Shown here: piece by piece, positions 35,711 to 45,232 of the stretch
Layout: every line of letters starts with the position of its first letter
Position numbering within the stretch: position 1 is the first letter of the stretch
Origin: Amycolatopsis rubida
GTDB taxonomy: Bacteria > Actinomycetota > Actinomycetes > Mycobacteriales > Pseudonocardiaceae
Assembly: GCF_900115345.1 (NCBI RefSeq)
Contig: NZ_FOWC01000002.1
Coordinates: forward strand, 682,001-746,000
Direction: 5' to 3'
Length of the DNA: 64,000 bases
The notes under the pieces: model-generated
The model's input: only the letters and a program-made list of their open reading frames with translations
Databases searched by the model: none
Told to the model about the DNA's origin: nothing
Made by a program: the position numbers and the translations under genes

Positions 35711-36304
35711 GTGGCGAATTCGGCAGGCAGCAAAGGAATGCCGCGTCCCGAGCGGGAGCGGCTGATCCTCGACGCCGCCGTCCAGGAGTTCGGCACCCAG
35801 GGCTACGCCCACGCCTCAGTAGCCGCCATCGCCGGCCGGGCGGAGATTTCCAAACCGCTGGTGTACGGCTACTTCGAGTCCAAGGACGGCCTCTACCTGG
35901 CCTGCCTCCACCGAGGCGCGGCCCCGCTCGTCGACGCCGTCACCGAAGCCCAAACCGGCACCGGCCTGACCCGCGCCCTCGGCACCCTGGAAGCGATCTT
36001 CCGCACCCTGGAACCCCGCCGCCTTGACTGGGCCGTCCTCTGGGACCCGACGCTGCCCCCACGCTCGGCAGTGGACGAAGCAGCCCGCGCCTACCGCCGC
36101 AAACTCTCCGTGCTCGGCGCGGAAGGCACCCAGGAAGCCTTGACCTCAGCCGGTTTCGCCGATCCCGCCGATGCCTCGCTGTTCGCCCGCATCTGGTACG
36201 GCGCGGTCGCCGCCACTGTCAACTGGTGGCTCGAACACCCCGAGGAACCCGCCGAAACCACCACCCAGCGCTGCGCCCGCATCCTCACCTCCCTGCGCGG
36301 CTGA
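35711..36304 (+). CDS. TetR-family transcriptional regulator
   Basis: The 197-residue protein has a TetR DNA-binding domain (LILDAAVQEFGTQGYAHASV, AEISKPLVYGYFESKDGLYL) and a helical C-terminal domain ending near CARILTSLRG. GTG at 35711 is chosen; ATG 35738 is also possible. It is divergent from the alpha/beta hydrolase (114 bp gap) and overlaps the convergent CrtC-like gene by 20 bases. Control of the hydrolase is the simplest guess. Confidence 0.88.
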   Translation: MANSAGSKGMPRPERERLILDAAVQEFGTQGYAHASVAAIAGRAEISKPLVYGYFESKDGLYLACLHRGAAPLVDAVTEAQTGTGLTRALGTLEAIFRTLEPRRLDWAVLWDPTLPPRSAVDEAARAYRRKLSVLGAEGTQEALTSAGFADPADASLFARIWYGAVAATVNWWLEHPEEPAETTTQRCARILTSLRG

Positions 36305-37355
36305 TCTCGCAGTCCACCCACTCGAAGTATCCGCTTCCCGACACCGGCCGCCCCCGGAACGCGCCGGAATACGTGTAAGCACCGACGTAACCGCGCCCAT
36401 GGCCGTACCGCAGCGGACTGTCCACCACCGCCTCCAGCGTCACGACCTCCTCCGCACCATCCCGCACCGTCCACCGGAACCGCTCCGGGACGCGCATCTT
36501 CCGCCCCCGCGGATCGACCTGCGGCTCGGCCCGATGCTCCACCTCGACCCGCACATCCCGGAACACCGCCGCGGCACCGTCGAGCGTGCGCAGGTGCGCG
36601 AGCCGGCAAGCCGTCGCCCCGGCCGCGCGAACATCGGTGAGCAACAGCTGCGTCCGGTCATCGAGATTGATGATCTGATAGGTGAAGAAGTCAATCGGCA
36701 GCTTGAACCGCCGCGGCAGCGGCGAACGCCGAAGTGCTTGCGGGGAAAGGGATCGCGCGTACTCAACGGTGCAGAGACCGCCGATTTCAGTCTCACCGGT
36801 GTCGTCAGTGATCATCCCGGTGAAGGTGGCGAGAAGGCTCAAGTGGTCGTAAGCCGGATTGCGCACAAACCACGAGACCTGCGGCGTCGCGGTGATCGCC
36901 AGGTCCGCCGAGAACCCGTCGTACCGCGCGTGCACCTGATACGACGGGTGCGCTGCTTCGATAGCCAGATCCGAATCCCACTCCAGCCGCGAACCGTCGT
37001 CGGCGAAACGGCATTCCGTGCGGGAATCGTAGGCCTGGTAGTGATGATGCCCGGGCGCGGCGGTGGACGAGAGAACGGTCGTGGTGCGGCGGGCGTCCGA
37101 GGTCGCGAGGTAGTCGTTGTCGAAACAGACCGCGCCGGTGCTGCCGATCAGGGTCATGGTGTTGAGGTAGCGGTGCGGCCGCGGCAGTTCCGGCACGAAA
37201 ATGCCGTAATGCGTCCACGCCCAGGTCCGCGAGCCCGGATGCGGCCGCAGCAGGCCGGGCCGGTCGAACGGCTTCACGGACTCCTCGATCCGCTGGTCGA
37301 AGCGAGGAAACACCTTGTTCACCACGAACGGCGCGGCAGCGGTCAGCACGCTCAT
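36285..37355 (-). CDS. CrtC/AttH-like lipocalin-fold protein of unknown function
   Basis: A 356-residue soluble protein with no signal peptide. Features include PHPGSRTWAWTHYGIFVPEL, STAAPGHHHYQAY with a His triplet, and many alternating beta strands in the C-terminal two thirds. The layout recalls the double lipocalin-like fold of hydroxyneurosporene hydratase (CrtC) and AttH proteins, and I believe it matches a DUF found in lipid-rich actinobacteria, but that assignment is weak. It is divergent from an AgpS-like oxidase over a shared operator, suggesting one pathway on hydrophobic substrates. Confidence 0.6.
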   Translation of the reverse strand: MSVLTAAAPFVVNKVFPRFDQRIEESVKPFDRPGLLRPHPGSRTWAWTHYGIFVPELPRPHRYLNTMTLIGSTGAVCFDNDYLATSDARRTTTVLSSTAAPGHHHYQAYDSRTECRFADDGSRLEWDSDLAIEAAHPSYQVHARYDGFSADLAITATPQVSWFVRNPAYDHLSLLATFTGMITDDTGETEIGGLCTVEYARSLSPQALRRSPLPRRFKLPIDFFTYQIINLDDRTQLLLTDVRAAGATACRLAHLRTLDGAAAVFRDVRVEVEHRAEPQVDPRGRKMRVPERFRWTVRDGAEEVVTLEAVVDSPLRYGHGRGYVGAYTYSGAFRGRPVSGSGYFEWVDCEISRAGR

Positions 37356-37374
37356 CTTTCCTCCTCAATGATTA

Positions 37375-37403
37375 TTACCCTAGAGTAAGTTACCTTAGAG
37401 TCA
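37375..37403. promoter_or_regulatory. Paired operator boxes
   Basis: TTACCCTAGAGTAA (37375-37388) is a near-perfect palindrome TTACnCTAGnGTAA. A second box TTACCTTAGAGTCA (37390-37403) follows 15 bases on. The pair lies in the 68-bp gap between the divergent CrtC-like and AgpS-like genes, and the AT richness also fits a promoter. Confidence 0.6.
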
Positions 37404-37423
37404 ATTCGGAAGGGAGCAGACGG

Positions 37424-38974
37424 ATGACACGGTCCTGGTGGGGTTGGGGCGACCTCGAGGAAGCACTGACCGCCGAAGAGACCGAAGCGCTGGTCGCCCG
37501 CACGGCCGCCTTCCTGCCCGCCCACGACTTCACCGACCACGCTCCGCCCTCGCCGGACGACCTGCCGGTGCCGCCGTCCCGGCTCCGCCCGCCCGCCGCG
37601 CTGGCCCGGCTGTGCTCGACCGACCCGGCCGACCGGCTGTCGCACGCACGCGGCAAGGCGTTCCGCGACGTCGTGCGGAACCTGGAAGGGCGGGTCGAAG
37701 CGGTGCCGGACGTCGTCGCGCGCCCGGAGTCCGAGCAGGACGTGCTCGACCTCCTGCATTGGTGCTCGACCGGCGGCACGCCGGTAATCCCGTACGGCGG
37801 CGGCAGTTCCGTCGTCGGCGGCATCGAACCGCGGTTCCCCGCCCCCGCGGTGTCACTGGACCTCGGCCGTCTCGACCAGGTCGTGGAGATCGACCGGACG
37901 AGCCGCGCCGCGCGGATCCAGGCCGGGGTGTACGGGCCGGCGCTCGAAAACCAGCTCCGCCCGCACGGGCTGACGTTGCGGCACTACCCCCAGTCGTTCA
38001 CGCACTCCACGCTCGGCGGCTGGCTGGCGACCCGCGCCGGCGGCCACTTCGCCACGTTGGCCACGCACATCGACGACCTCGCCGAATCGCTGCGCGTCGT
38101 GACCCCGGCCGGTGTCAGCGAGTCGCGACGGCTGCCCGGTTCGGGGGCCGGGCCATCCCCGGATCGGATGTTCCTCGGCTCGGAAGGCACTCTCGGCGTG
38201 ATCACCGAAGCCTGGATGCGCCTGCAAGAACGCCCGCAGTGGCAAGTGAAAGCATCAGTCAGCTTCGCCCGCTACTCCGACGCGGTGCAAGCGACCCGGG
38301 CCATCGCCCAGTCCGGCCTGTACCCGGCGAACTGCCGGCTCCTCGACGCCGCGGAAGCGTTCCTCAACACCGGCGTCCAGGCAGACGGCTTGCTGTTGCT
38401 CGCGTTCGAGTCCGCCGACCATCCGGTGGACGCCTGGCTGGACCGCGCGCTCGAACTGACCGCGGACCACGGCGGCACCGTCACCGCCCGCCGCGGCGAG
38501 TCCGGTTCGGCCTGGCGGTCGGCGTTCCTGCGGATGCCCTACCAGCGCGACGCCCTCGCCCGCCGGTCGATGGTGGTGGAGACCTTCGAGACCGCCTGCA
38601 CCTGGGACGCGTTCGAGTCCCTGCACGAAGCGGTCACGACGGCCGCGAACGCGGCGATCGCCGAGATCTGCGGCGCGGGCGTGGTGACCTGCCGGTTCAC
38701 CCACGTGTACCCGGACGGCCCCGCGCCGTACTACGGCATTTACGCGACCGGTCGCTGGGGCAGCACCGTCGCGCAGTGGGACGAGCTGAAAACCGCGGTA
38801 TCCGAAGCGATCCTGGCCAACGGCGGCACGATCACGCACCATCACTCGGTCGGCCGCGACCACCGCCCGTGGTACGACCGGCAGCGCCCGGACCCGTTCG
38901 CCGCCGCCCTCTCCGCGGCGAAAGACGCCCTCGACCCGGCCGGGATCCTGAACCCGGGCGTCCTTCTCCGCTGA
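37424..38974 (+). CDS. AgpS-like FAD-linked oxidase
   Basis: The 516-residue flavoenzyme has a PP-loop FAD-binding domain (TPVIPYGGGSSVVGGIEPRF, SFTHSTLGGWLATRAGG, MFLGSEGTLGVITEAWMRLQ). The C-terminal cap ends in TITHHHSVGRDHRPWY, whose HHH motif marks alkyl-dihydroxyacetonephosphate synthase relatives. AgpS makes the ether bond of ether lipids; bacterial homologues are mostly uncharacterised oxidases. AGGGAG precedes the ATG. It is convergent with the CrtI-like gene four bases away. Confidence 0.88.
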   Translation: MTRSWWGWGDLEEALTAEETEALVARTAAFLPAHDFTDHAPPSPDDLPVPPSRLRPPAALARLCSTDPADRLSHARGKAFRDVVRNLEGRVEAVPDVVARPESEQDVLDLLHWCSTGGTPVIPYGGGSSVVGGIEPRFPAPAVSLDLGRLDQVVEIDRTSRAARIQAGVYGPALENQLRPHGLTLRHYPQSFTHSTLGGWLATRAGGHFATLATHIDDLAESLRVVTPAGVSESRRLPGSGAGPSPDRMFLGSEGTLGVITEAWMRLQERPQWQVKASVSFARYSDAVQATRAIAQSGLYPANCRLLDAAEAFLNTGVQADGLLLLAFESADHPVDAWLDRALELTADHGGTVTARRGESGSAWRSAFLRMPYQRDALARRSMVVETFETACTWDAFESLHEAVTTAANAAIAEICGAGVVTCRFTHVYPDGPAPYYGIYATGRWGSTVAQWDELKTAVSEAILANGGTITHHHSVGRDHRPWYDRQRPDPFAAALSAAKDALDPAGILNPGVLLR

Positions 38975-38978
38975 CCCG

Positions 38979-40394
38979 TCACCGCCGCAGATACCGCAAC
39001 GCCCGCGCCGCCGCGTGGCTGCCGCACATCCCGTGCGCACCCGGCCCCGGCGGCGTGGCCGCGGAACACACGAAATGCCCGGGGACACCCATATCGTAGG
39101 GCTGCAACGTCGTCCGCGGACCGAAGACGAGCTGCCGTGTGTCTTTCGCCCCGGTGAGGATGTTGCCGCCGACGAAATTCGGGTTCCCCGCGGCGAATTC
39201 CGCCGACGAGGTCGTCACCGAACCAATGACCCGATCCCGGAAGCCCGGTGCGAACCGTTCGATCTGCGCGGTGATCGCCTCGGTGGCGTCACCAGCGTAT
39301 CCGTGCGGCACATGCGCGTACGCCCACACCGGATGCACATCTCCGACCGAACGCGACGGGTCAGCCAGATACTGCTGTCCTAGCAGCACAAACGGCCGAT
39401 CCGGCATCCGTCCATTGTGTACTTCGCGTTCACCGGCAGCGATCTCCGCCGCCGATCCTCCCAAATGGACGGTCCCAGCGGCGCGCGCTTCCGGCGACCG
39501 CCACGGAATCCCGCCCTGTACCGCGAAGTCCACTTTGAACGCGCCGGGACCGTAGCGAAACCGCTCGTACGCCCGCCGGATCCGCGGCGGCAACCGGTCG
39601 CCGAGCACCTGCGCGAGAGTGTCCGGTCCGACGTCCCACATCACCACGTCCGCCCGCGGCAGCCGCGAAACCGACTCCACTCGCACGCCGGTCTCGATCT
39701 TCCCGCCGAAATCGGCGACCAGCGCGGCCAAGGCGTCGCTGATCGCCCGCGACCCGCCCTCCGCGACCGCCCAGCCGTGCCGGTGACCAGCGGTAATGAT
39801 GCCGAGCCCGATCGCCGACGACAGCGGGCGGTCGAGCGGACGGAACGCGTGCGCCGCGACCCCGAGCCACAGCGCGCGGGCCTGTTCGGTACCGAAGCAG
39901 CGGGCCAGCACGGTCGCCGGAGCGACTGTCGGCAGACCGAACCGGCCCAGCAGCAACGGATGGTTCGGCACTCGCAGCAGCGGCCCGAGGATGTCCTCGC
40001 TCAGCGCGTCGTAGTTCCGCGCGGGCGAAGAAAAGAGCGCCGACCAGCGACGTTCGTCCGAGCCGAGCCCGGCGGCTGTGCCGGAGACCGAGCGACGCAG
40101 AACACCGGCGCTGCCGTCGTCGAGTGGGTGCACGCAGTCGATCTCCGGCAGCCGCCAGCGCAGGCCGTACTGGTCGAGCCCGAGGTCGGTCAGCACCGGG
40201 GAGCCGACCGCCATCGGATGCGTCGCGGAGCAGTGGTCGTGCCGCAGGCCGGGGACGATCGCCTCGGAGGTGCGGGTGCCGCCGCCGATCTCGCCGGCGG
40301 CCTCCAGCACCGTCACGTCGACCCCGGCGCGAGCCAGCACGGCCGCCGCGGCGAGCCCGTTGGGTCCGCTGCCGACCACCACCGCGGTGGTCAT
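38979..40394 (-). CDS. Phytoene desaturase-like FAD oxidoreductase
   Basis: The 471-residue flavoprotein has the N-terminal FAD motif VVGSGPNGLAAAAVLARAGV and the amine oxidase/CrtI-type C-terminal CSAATPPGPGAHGMCGSHAA. This group (often annotated phytoene dehydrogenase-like) acts on long hydrophobic or polycyclic substrates by desaturation or isomerisation. Its ATG overlaps the stop of the DUF3556 gene (ATGA), so it is last in a likely three-gene operon with that protein and the acyl-CoA ligase. Confidence 0.9.
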   Translation of the reverse strand: MTTAVVVGSGPNGLAAAAVLARAGVDVTVLEAAGEIGGGTRTSEAIVPGLRHDHCSATHPMAVGSPVLTDLGLDQYGLRWRLPEIDCVHPLDDGSAGVLRRSVSGTAAGLGSDERRWSALFSSPARNYDALSEDILGPLLRVPNHPLLLGRFGLPTVAPATVLARCFGTEQARALWLGVAAHAFRPLDRPLSSAIGLGIITAGHRHGWAVAEGGSRAISDALAALVADFGGKIETGVRVESVSRLPRADVVMWDVGPDTLAQVLGDRLPPRIRRAYERFRYGPGAFKVDFAVQGGIPWRSPEARAAGTVHLGGSAAEIAAGEREVHNGRMPDRPFVLLGQQYLADPSRSVGDVHPVWAYAHVPHGYAGDATEAITAQIERFAPGFRDRVIGSVTTSSAEFAAGNPNFVGGNILTGAKDTRQLVFGPRTTLQPYDMGVPGHFVCSAATPPGPGAHGMCGSHAAARALRYLRR

Positions 40395-42175
40395 GCCAGC
40401 ACGCTGCTCGTCGCCGCCGGGCTCGCGGTCCAGGTGACGGTGAGCGGAATCGGGCCGTTCGGCAGCCACGGCTGTTCGTCGACCGCGTCGGCCACCGTCC
40501 AGTGGCCACGCTCGATCACCCCCAGCGCCGCGTCAATCACCTGGTAATGCTGCACCTTCGAGTGAATCGCCTGCGACTCGACCCACACCACGATCCACTC
40601 GCCGGGCGCGAACCCGACGCGCTTCTGCACCGCGTTGACGAAGTCGAGGTTGTGCAGGTGCCCGTCGCCGAAGTTGAACCCGATGATCGAGTTGCAGCCG
40701 AACTCTCCCTCGCGCACAGTCCGCGTTTCGAGATCCGGCAGGTTCTTCGCGAGCACCGAGAACAACCCGCGGCCCTGGCTGTGCATCGACCGCCACGCGA
40801 TGGTCTGCTGCATGGTGATCTCGGCGATTTCCGCCGGGTAGCCCATCTCCTGCAACTGGTCGACCTGGTTTTTCGTCGGCCGGTGCGGCAACGTGTTCAG
40901 CTTCGCCTCGGCACCTGGCGCGAACGCCCACAGCGCCGACGCCCAGTTCCCCGCGTACTGCCGCATCGACGGCAGGAACGACACCAGATCCGGGCGCAGA
41001 TTGCCCAGGATCGGGAAGAACAGCAGCGCGGCCGCGATCACGACGGCCAGCCAGCCCGGCGTCAGGTCGCCGACGCCGTACCCATCGCTGGCCGGGAAGC
41101 CGAGGAACAGGAAGATCGCGAAGTAGCCGAAGAGAATGTTCCACTCCAGCGGCACCGCCAGCGGGAACGTGGACGTGATGAACAGGTGGAACACCACCAT
41201 CAGCGCGACCCCGGCGAGCGTCACCCAGTGATTGGTGGAGAACAGCAGCACCAGCGGCGTGATGATTTCCACCGTCGTCCCGCCGACGTGCGCCATGAAC
41301 GACGCGAGCTTCGACGGGCGGATGTCGGCCGGGAAATTCCGGTAATGCGCGCGCTTCAGCCATTTGAACGGAACACACGGACTGTTGGACACCATCGGCG
41401 GCACCACATTCGTGAAGTGCTTGCCGAACTTCGAGACGCCCGCGCCGATCCAGACAATGCAGATCAGCAGTTTCGCGGCGATGATCATGGTCACGAACGG
41501 CAGGAAGGCGAAGAACACCAATGCGGGCAGATACTGTTCACCGCGAGCGGCGAGAAAAATTGTCTTGTCCCGCAGGCCGTTCAGCACGTACAGCACGATC
41601 GGCGCGATCAGCAATGCCGGGCGCACGAGTCCCGAGGTGTTGCCGGGCAGCGCGGCCGACAGTGCGGCGTCCTGGACACCGGGAAGCACGATCGCGGTCA
41701 GCAGCGTGGCGAGGAAAGCCAGGTACAGCAGCACGTCGAAGCCGTTCCGCCGGTCACCCGCGGTGAACGGCACGCGCTTCCACGGCCGCAGCCGGATCGT
41801 GCCGGGCCGCGCCCAGAACAGGATCCCGCCGGTCATCGGCTTGAACTTGCCCGCGATCGGGCCCCAGGAACCGGCGACGCCGAACGCTTCCAGGAAGACC
41901 GTCCACAGCACGAGCTTTTGGTAAACCACTGGCTCGTGCCACCACGCGGCCACGTCCCAGAACGGGCCGGCACCGGACGTCGAGGTCGCCAGCGCGACCC
42001 CGGCCAGCACGTAGAGGAAAACCAGCTTCACCACGTACGTCGCCGGAATCATCTTGGGCGAGCCGAATCCGAACTGGACCCAGTGCAGTGCGAGCGCCTT
42101 GGTTCGTTCGAACAGTGGCTTCCGCAGGAAGGTTTCCGGATCGACCGGGGGAAAGTCCCCTGTCTTGAACCCCAT
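40391..42175 (-). CDS. DUF3556-type multi-spanning membrane protein
   Basis: The 594-residue protein has about nine to ten membrane helices in the first 430 residues. A soluble C-terminal part (about 430-594) follows with NTLPHRPTKNQVDQLQEMGY and GFNFGDGHLHNLDFVNAVQK. I recognise it as the DUF3556 family of actinobacteria, whose function is unknown. The membrane part resembles HTTM/vitamin K carboxylase-like topology. Placement between an acyl-CoA ligase and a CrtI-like flavoprotein points to lipid or isoprenoid chemistry in the membrane. Confidence 0.82.
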   Translation of the reverse strand: MGFKTGDFPPVDPETFLRKPLFERTKALALHWVQFGFGSPKMIPATYVVKLVFLYVLAGVALATSTSGAGPFWDVAAWWHEPVVYQKLVLWTVFLEAFGVAGSWGPIAGKFKPMTGGILFWARPGTIRLRPWKRVPFTAGDRRNGFDVLLYLAFLATLLTAIVLPGVQDAALSAALPGNTSGLVRPALLIAPIVLYVLNGLRDKTIFLAARGEQYLPALVFFAFLPFVTMIIAAKLLICIVWIGAGVSKFGKHFTNVVPPMVSNSPCVPFKWLKRAHYRNFPADIRPSKLASFMAHVGGTTVEIITPLVLLFSTNHWVTLAGVALMVVFHLFITSTFPLAVPLEWNILFGYFAIFLFLGFPASDGYGVGDLTPGWLAVVIAAALLFFPILGNLRPDLVSFLPSMRQYAGNWASALWAFAPGAEAKLNTLPHRPTKNQVDQLQEMGYPAEIAEITMQQTIAWRSMHSQGRGLFSVLAKNLPDLETRTVREGEFGCNSIIGFNFGDGHLHNLDFVNAVQKRVGFAPGEWIVVWVESQAIHSKVQHYQVIDAALGVIERGHWTVADAVDEQPWLPNGPIPLTVTWTASPAATSSVLA

Positions 42176-42249
42176 TGTTCTCCGCCTTTCTCCGGGCAGC
42201 ATCGACCGGGCCCGCAGCCGCGGGCACGGATTTGTCGTGCAGAATCGGA

Positions 42250-43692
42250 TCAGCCGGCCGCGGCGAGTTCCCGGCGCAGCGCGGGTTTGTCGATCTTGCC
42301 GACCGGGTTCCGCGGCAGCGCGGGCACGATGCCGATCCGCGCCGGCACCTTGACCCGCGTCAGCCGGGCCCGGCAGTGCTCAAGCAGTTCGGCCTCGCTC
42401 ACGACCGCGCCCGGGTACAGCGTCACGGTCGCCACCGGCACTTCGCCGAGCACCGGATGCGGCGCGCCGACCACCGCGGCTTCCAGCACCGCCGGGTGTG
42501 CGTGCAGTGCGTTCTCGATCTCCTTGGGGTAGAGGTTCTCCCCGCCCCGGATGATCATGTCCTTGATGCGGTCGACCAGGACGAGATAGCCGTCCTCGTC
42601 GAACCGCCCGACGTCGCCGGTGTGCAGCCAGCCCTCGACGATCGTCGCGGCGGTCGCCTCGGGCCGGTTGAGGTAGCCGCGCATCACGTTCGGGCCGCGG
42701 ACCACGACCTCGCCGGGACCGTCGGTCACCAGCCGACCCCGCGAGTCCATCAGCGCGACTTCCTGTCCGGGCAGCGGACGCCCGACCGTCCCCGGTTTAC
42801 GCGGCCCGGCCAGCGGGTTCAGCGTCGAAGCACAGCTTCCCTCAGACAGCCCATAGCCCTCGACGACCACCACGCCGAACCGTTCCTCGACGCGCCGGAT
42901 CAGCCCGGCGGGCATCGGCGCGGCCCCGCAGACCACCAGCCGCAGCGACGAGGTGTCCGGCCGCACAGTGTCCGGGAGACCCGCTAGCCGAGCGTAAATC
43001 GCTGGTACGGCGGAGAAATACGTCGGACGGACGCGTTCGATCGTGTCGAAGAAGTCATCGGCGCGGAATCTCGCGGTGATCGTCGAGCGGCCACCGGCGA
43101 GCAGCGGCGCGAGCACGCTGACCACGATTCCGTTGACGTGGAACAGCGGCAGGACCAGCAAACTGTGGTCTGCCGGTCCGAGTCCGAGCGCGTCGACGAT
43201 CATCGCGGTCATCGCCCGCACGTTGCCGTGGTCGAGCACCACGCCTTTCGGCTGTCCGGTGGTGCCGCTGGTGTAGATGAGCAACGCGACCGCGTGGTCG
43301 TCGCCTGCCACCGGACGCTCGTCGGGAACGGCGGTCGCCAGTTCCTCGATCCGCATCGTCACCAGGCCCGAATCACCTTGTCCCACCACGACTTTCGCCC
43401 GTGCGTCGGCGATCTGGAACGAGGCTTCGCCGTCGGTCAGCTCCGGGTTCACCGGCGTGACCGCGGCACCGAGGCGCCAGGCAGCGAACAACACCACCGC
43501 GAACTCGACGCGATTCGGCAACCAGACCGCGACGACGTCGCCCGCGCCGACCCCTCGGGCCCGCAACGCGGCCGCCGCGCCGCGCACTCGCACCGCGAAA
43601 CCGGCGTTGCCGAGTTCGCTGTGTTCGTCAGCGAGGCAGGGCCGGTTCGGGTTTCGCCGGGCCCGTTCTTCAGGCAGCGCCGCGAGGTGCAT
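42250..43692 (-). CDS. Class I AMP-forming acyl-CoA ligase
   Basis: The 480-residue enzyme has the ATP-binding loop LIYTSGTTGQPKG, the adenylate motif VEGYGLSEGS, the hinge WLHTGDVGRFDEDGYLVLVD and the catalytic Lys motif NPVGKIDKPALR. It activates a carboxylic acid as an acyl-AMP and transfers it to CoA. Substrate is unknown, but the acyl-binding region favours medium or long chain acids over small aromatic ones. ATG 43692 is divergent from the regulator at 43882. It likely starts the operon with the DUF3556 and CrtI-like genes. Confidence 0.92.
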   Translation of the reverse strand: MHLAALPEERARRNPNRPCLADEHSELGNAGFAVRVRGAAAALRARGVGAGDVVAVWLPNRVEFAVVLFAAWRLGAAVTPVNPELTDGEASFQIADARAKVVVGQGDSGLVTMRIEELATAVPDERPVAGDDHAVALLIYTSGTTGQPKGVVLDHGNVRAMTAMIVDALGLGPADHSLLVLPLFHVNGIVVSVLAPLLAGGRSTITARFRADDFFDTIERVRPTYFSAVPAIYARLAGLPDTVRPDTSSLRLVVCGAAPMPAGLIRRVEERFGVVVVEGYGLSEGSCASTLNPLAGPRKPGTVGRPLPGQEVALMDSRGRLVTDGPGEVVVRGPNVMRGYLNRPEATAATIVEGWLHTGDVGRFDEDGYLVLVDRIKDMIIRGGENLYPKEIENALHAHPAVLEAAVVGAPHPVLGEVPVATVTLYPGAVVSEAELLEHCRARLTRVKVPARIGIVPALPRNPVGKIDKPALRRELAAAG

Positions 43693-43881
43693 CGTCGAAG
43701 TCCTTTCCCAGGGCGGCTCAGGTGGGAAATGACGGTAAGGACGGGCCGTGACCCAAGCCATAGGCCGCAGAACCGAAGGCTCCGCCGGTTGTTGTGCCGG
43801 GGTCACAACCGCCCGCACCGAGGGAGTGAACGACGCCGCTCGCCTGTCGCCGGGGGCGGTCCGGTGGTTACCCTGACCGCC

Positions 43882-45123
43882 ATGTCCGACGCCGTCGACG
43901 CCGTCGTGGCCGAGATCGCGCACGCCATCGACGCCGACCTCCCCGCCCGCACCGCCGAGCTCACCGACTGGTTCGTCGAGATGATCCCGGAGTTCCGGCA
44001 CGACGAGACGGTCCGCAAGCTCATGATCGCCAGCACGTCGGCGAATCTGGTCGCGATCCTCGACATGCTGTCGCATTCCATCCCGCTCGACCGGATCACC
44101 GTCCCGCCCGCCGCGGCCGAGTACGCGCGCCGGTTCGCCCAGCACGAGCTGTCGCTGGAAGCACTGCTGCGCGCCTACCGGCTCGGCGAGCACCGGTTCG
44201 AGCAATGGGCGATCGAGGCACTGGGACGGCAGCCGAACATCGACACCCGGCTCGCGCTCGGCGTGCTCGCCGAACTGTCGCGCCGCACCAACCGCTACAT
44301 CGACCAGGTCATCGAGGGTCTGATCGACATCTTCGAAACCGAACGCCGGCGCTGGAGCAGCCGCACCGGAGCCGCGCGGGCCGCGCAGATCCGGCTGGTG
44401 CTCGATTCGGACACGCTGACCGAGGACGCGGCACAGCAGCTGCTCGCCTTCCCGATGCGGCAGTGGCACTGCGCGGCGGTCGCGTGGCTGCCCGCCGAGG
44501 GCGCGGGAGAACTGCAGGCCGCGGCCCGGTTGCTCCAGGAGGTGTGCGGACGAGGTCCAGCGCTCACCATGCTGGCCGACGACCGCACGCTGTGGAGCTG
44601 GACGGTCAGCACGGAACGTGACGACATCGAGGTCGAACGCCTCCGCTCCGGCGTGGCAGCCATCGGCGGCGGCCTGCGACTGGCCCTGGGCGCGCCCGGC
44701 TACGGGCTGGCCGGGTTCCGCGGTTCCCTGCGCGAGGCGGTCCGGGCACGAGCGGTCGCGGAGACCGACGAGGACCAGAGCCAAAACGTGGTGCGGTTCG
44801 ACGACGTCGCGATCGCCGCCCTGCTCACCGAACAGTCCGACGACGTCTACCGCTGGATCACGCGAGTCCTCGGAGACCTCGTCGCCGACGATCCCGGCAC
44901 CGGGCAGCTGCGCGAGACGCTGCGAGTCTTCCTCGACACCGACGGCAGCTACACGCACGCCGCCGCCCGGCTGCACCTGCACAAGAACACCGTTCACTAT
45001 CGCGTCCGCAAGGCCGAGGAACTGTGCGGACGGCCGCTCGCCGAACACCGGCTGGAAGTGGAAGTCGCCCTGCGTGCGGCCACTTTGCTGCGCAAGCGGC
45101 TGCCGTGGAACGAGCCCGGCTGA
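43882..45123 (+). CDS. CdaR/PucR-type helix-turn-helix regulator
   Basis: The 413-residue protein has an N-terminal helical sensor domain (RsbRD-like; about 1-160), a GGDEF-related middle and the PucR C-terminal helix-turn-helix (LRVFLDTDGSYTHAAARLHL, HKNTVHYRVRKAEELCG). Actinobacterial proteins of this layout control neighbouring lipid or sterol catabolism genes. It is divergent from the acyl-CoA ligase across 189 bp, which contains the likely shared promoter. ATG 43882 gives the best N-terminus; a GTG near 43864 is possible. Confidence 0.9.
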   Translation: MSDAVDAVVAEIAHAIDADLPARTAELTDWFVEMIPEFRHDETVRKLMIASTSANLVAILDMLSHSIPLDRITVPPAAAEYARRFAQHELSLEALLRAYRLGEHRFEQWAIEALGRQPNIDTRLALGVLAELSRRTNRYIDQVIEGLIDIFETERRRWSSRTGAARAAQIRLVLDSDTLTEDAAQQLLAFPMRQWHCAAVAWLPAEGAGELQAAARLLQEVCGRGPALTMLADDRTLWSWTVSTERDDIEVERLRSGVAAIGGGLRLALGAPGYGLAGFRGSLREAVRARAVAETDEDQSQNVVRFDDVAIAALLTEQSDDVYRWITRVLGDLVADDPGTGQLRETLRVFLDTDGSYTHAAARLHLHKNTVHYRVRKAEELCGRPLAEHRLEVEVALRAATLLRKRLPWNEPG

Positions 45124-45181
45124 TCCGTCAGTCCATTGTGGATTCTTTTGCCTTCGCGCGGCGCCGTGTTAGCCTGTCGCC

Positions 45182-45232
45182 GTGCTGCGCCTCATGACGT
45201 CCGAGCGACTCGTAACCCGGCGCGCCGGCTGA
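45182..45232 (+). CDS. Leader peptide of the ACT-like gene
   Basis: A 16-codon ORF reads MLRLMTSERLVTRRAG (GTG start) and its stop lies inside the first arm-loop boundary of a strong hairpin. Four Arg and three Leu codons stand out. The arrangement of leader ORF, hairpin and T run before a small ACT-like gene matches amino acid attenuation, with Arg or Leu as possible signals. No long run of one codon is present, so the signal is uncertain. An internal ATG at 45194 is an alternative start. Confidence 0.55.
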   Translation: MLRLMTSERLVTRRAG

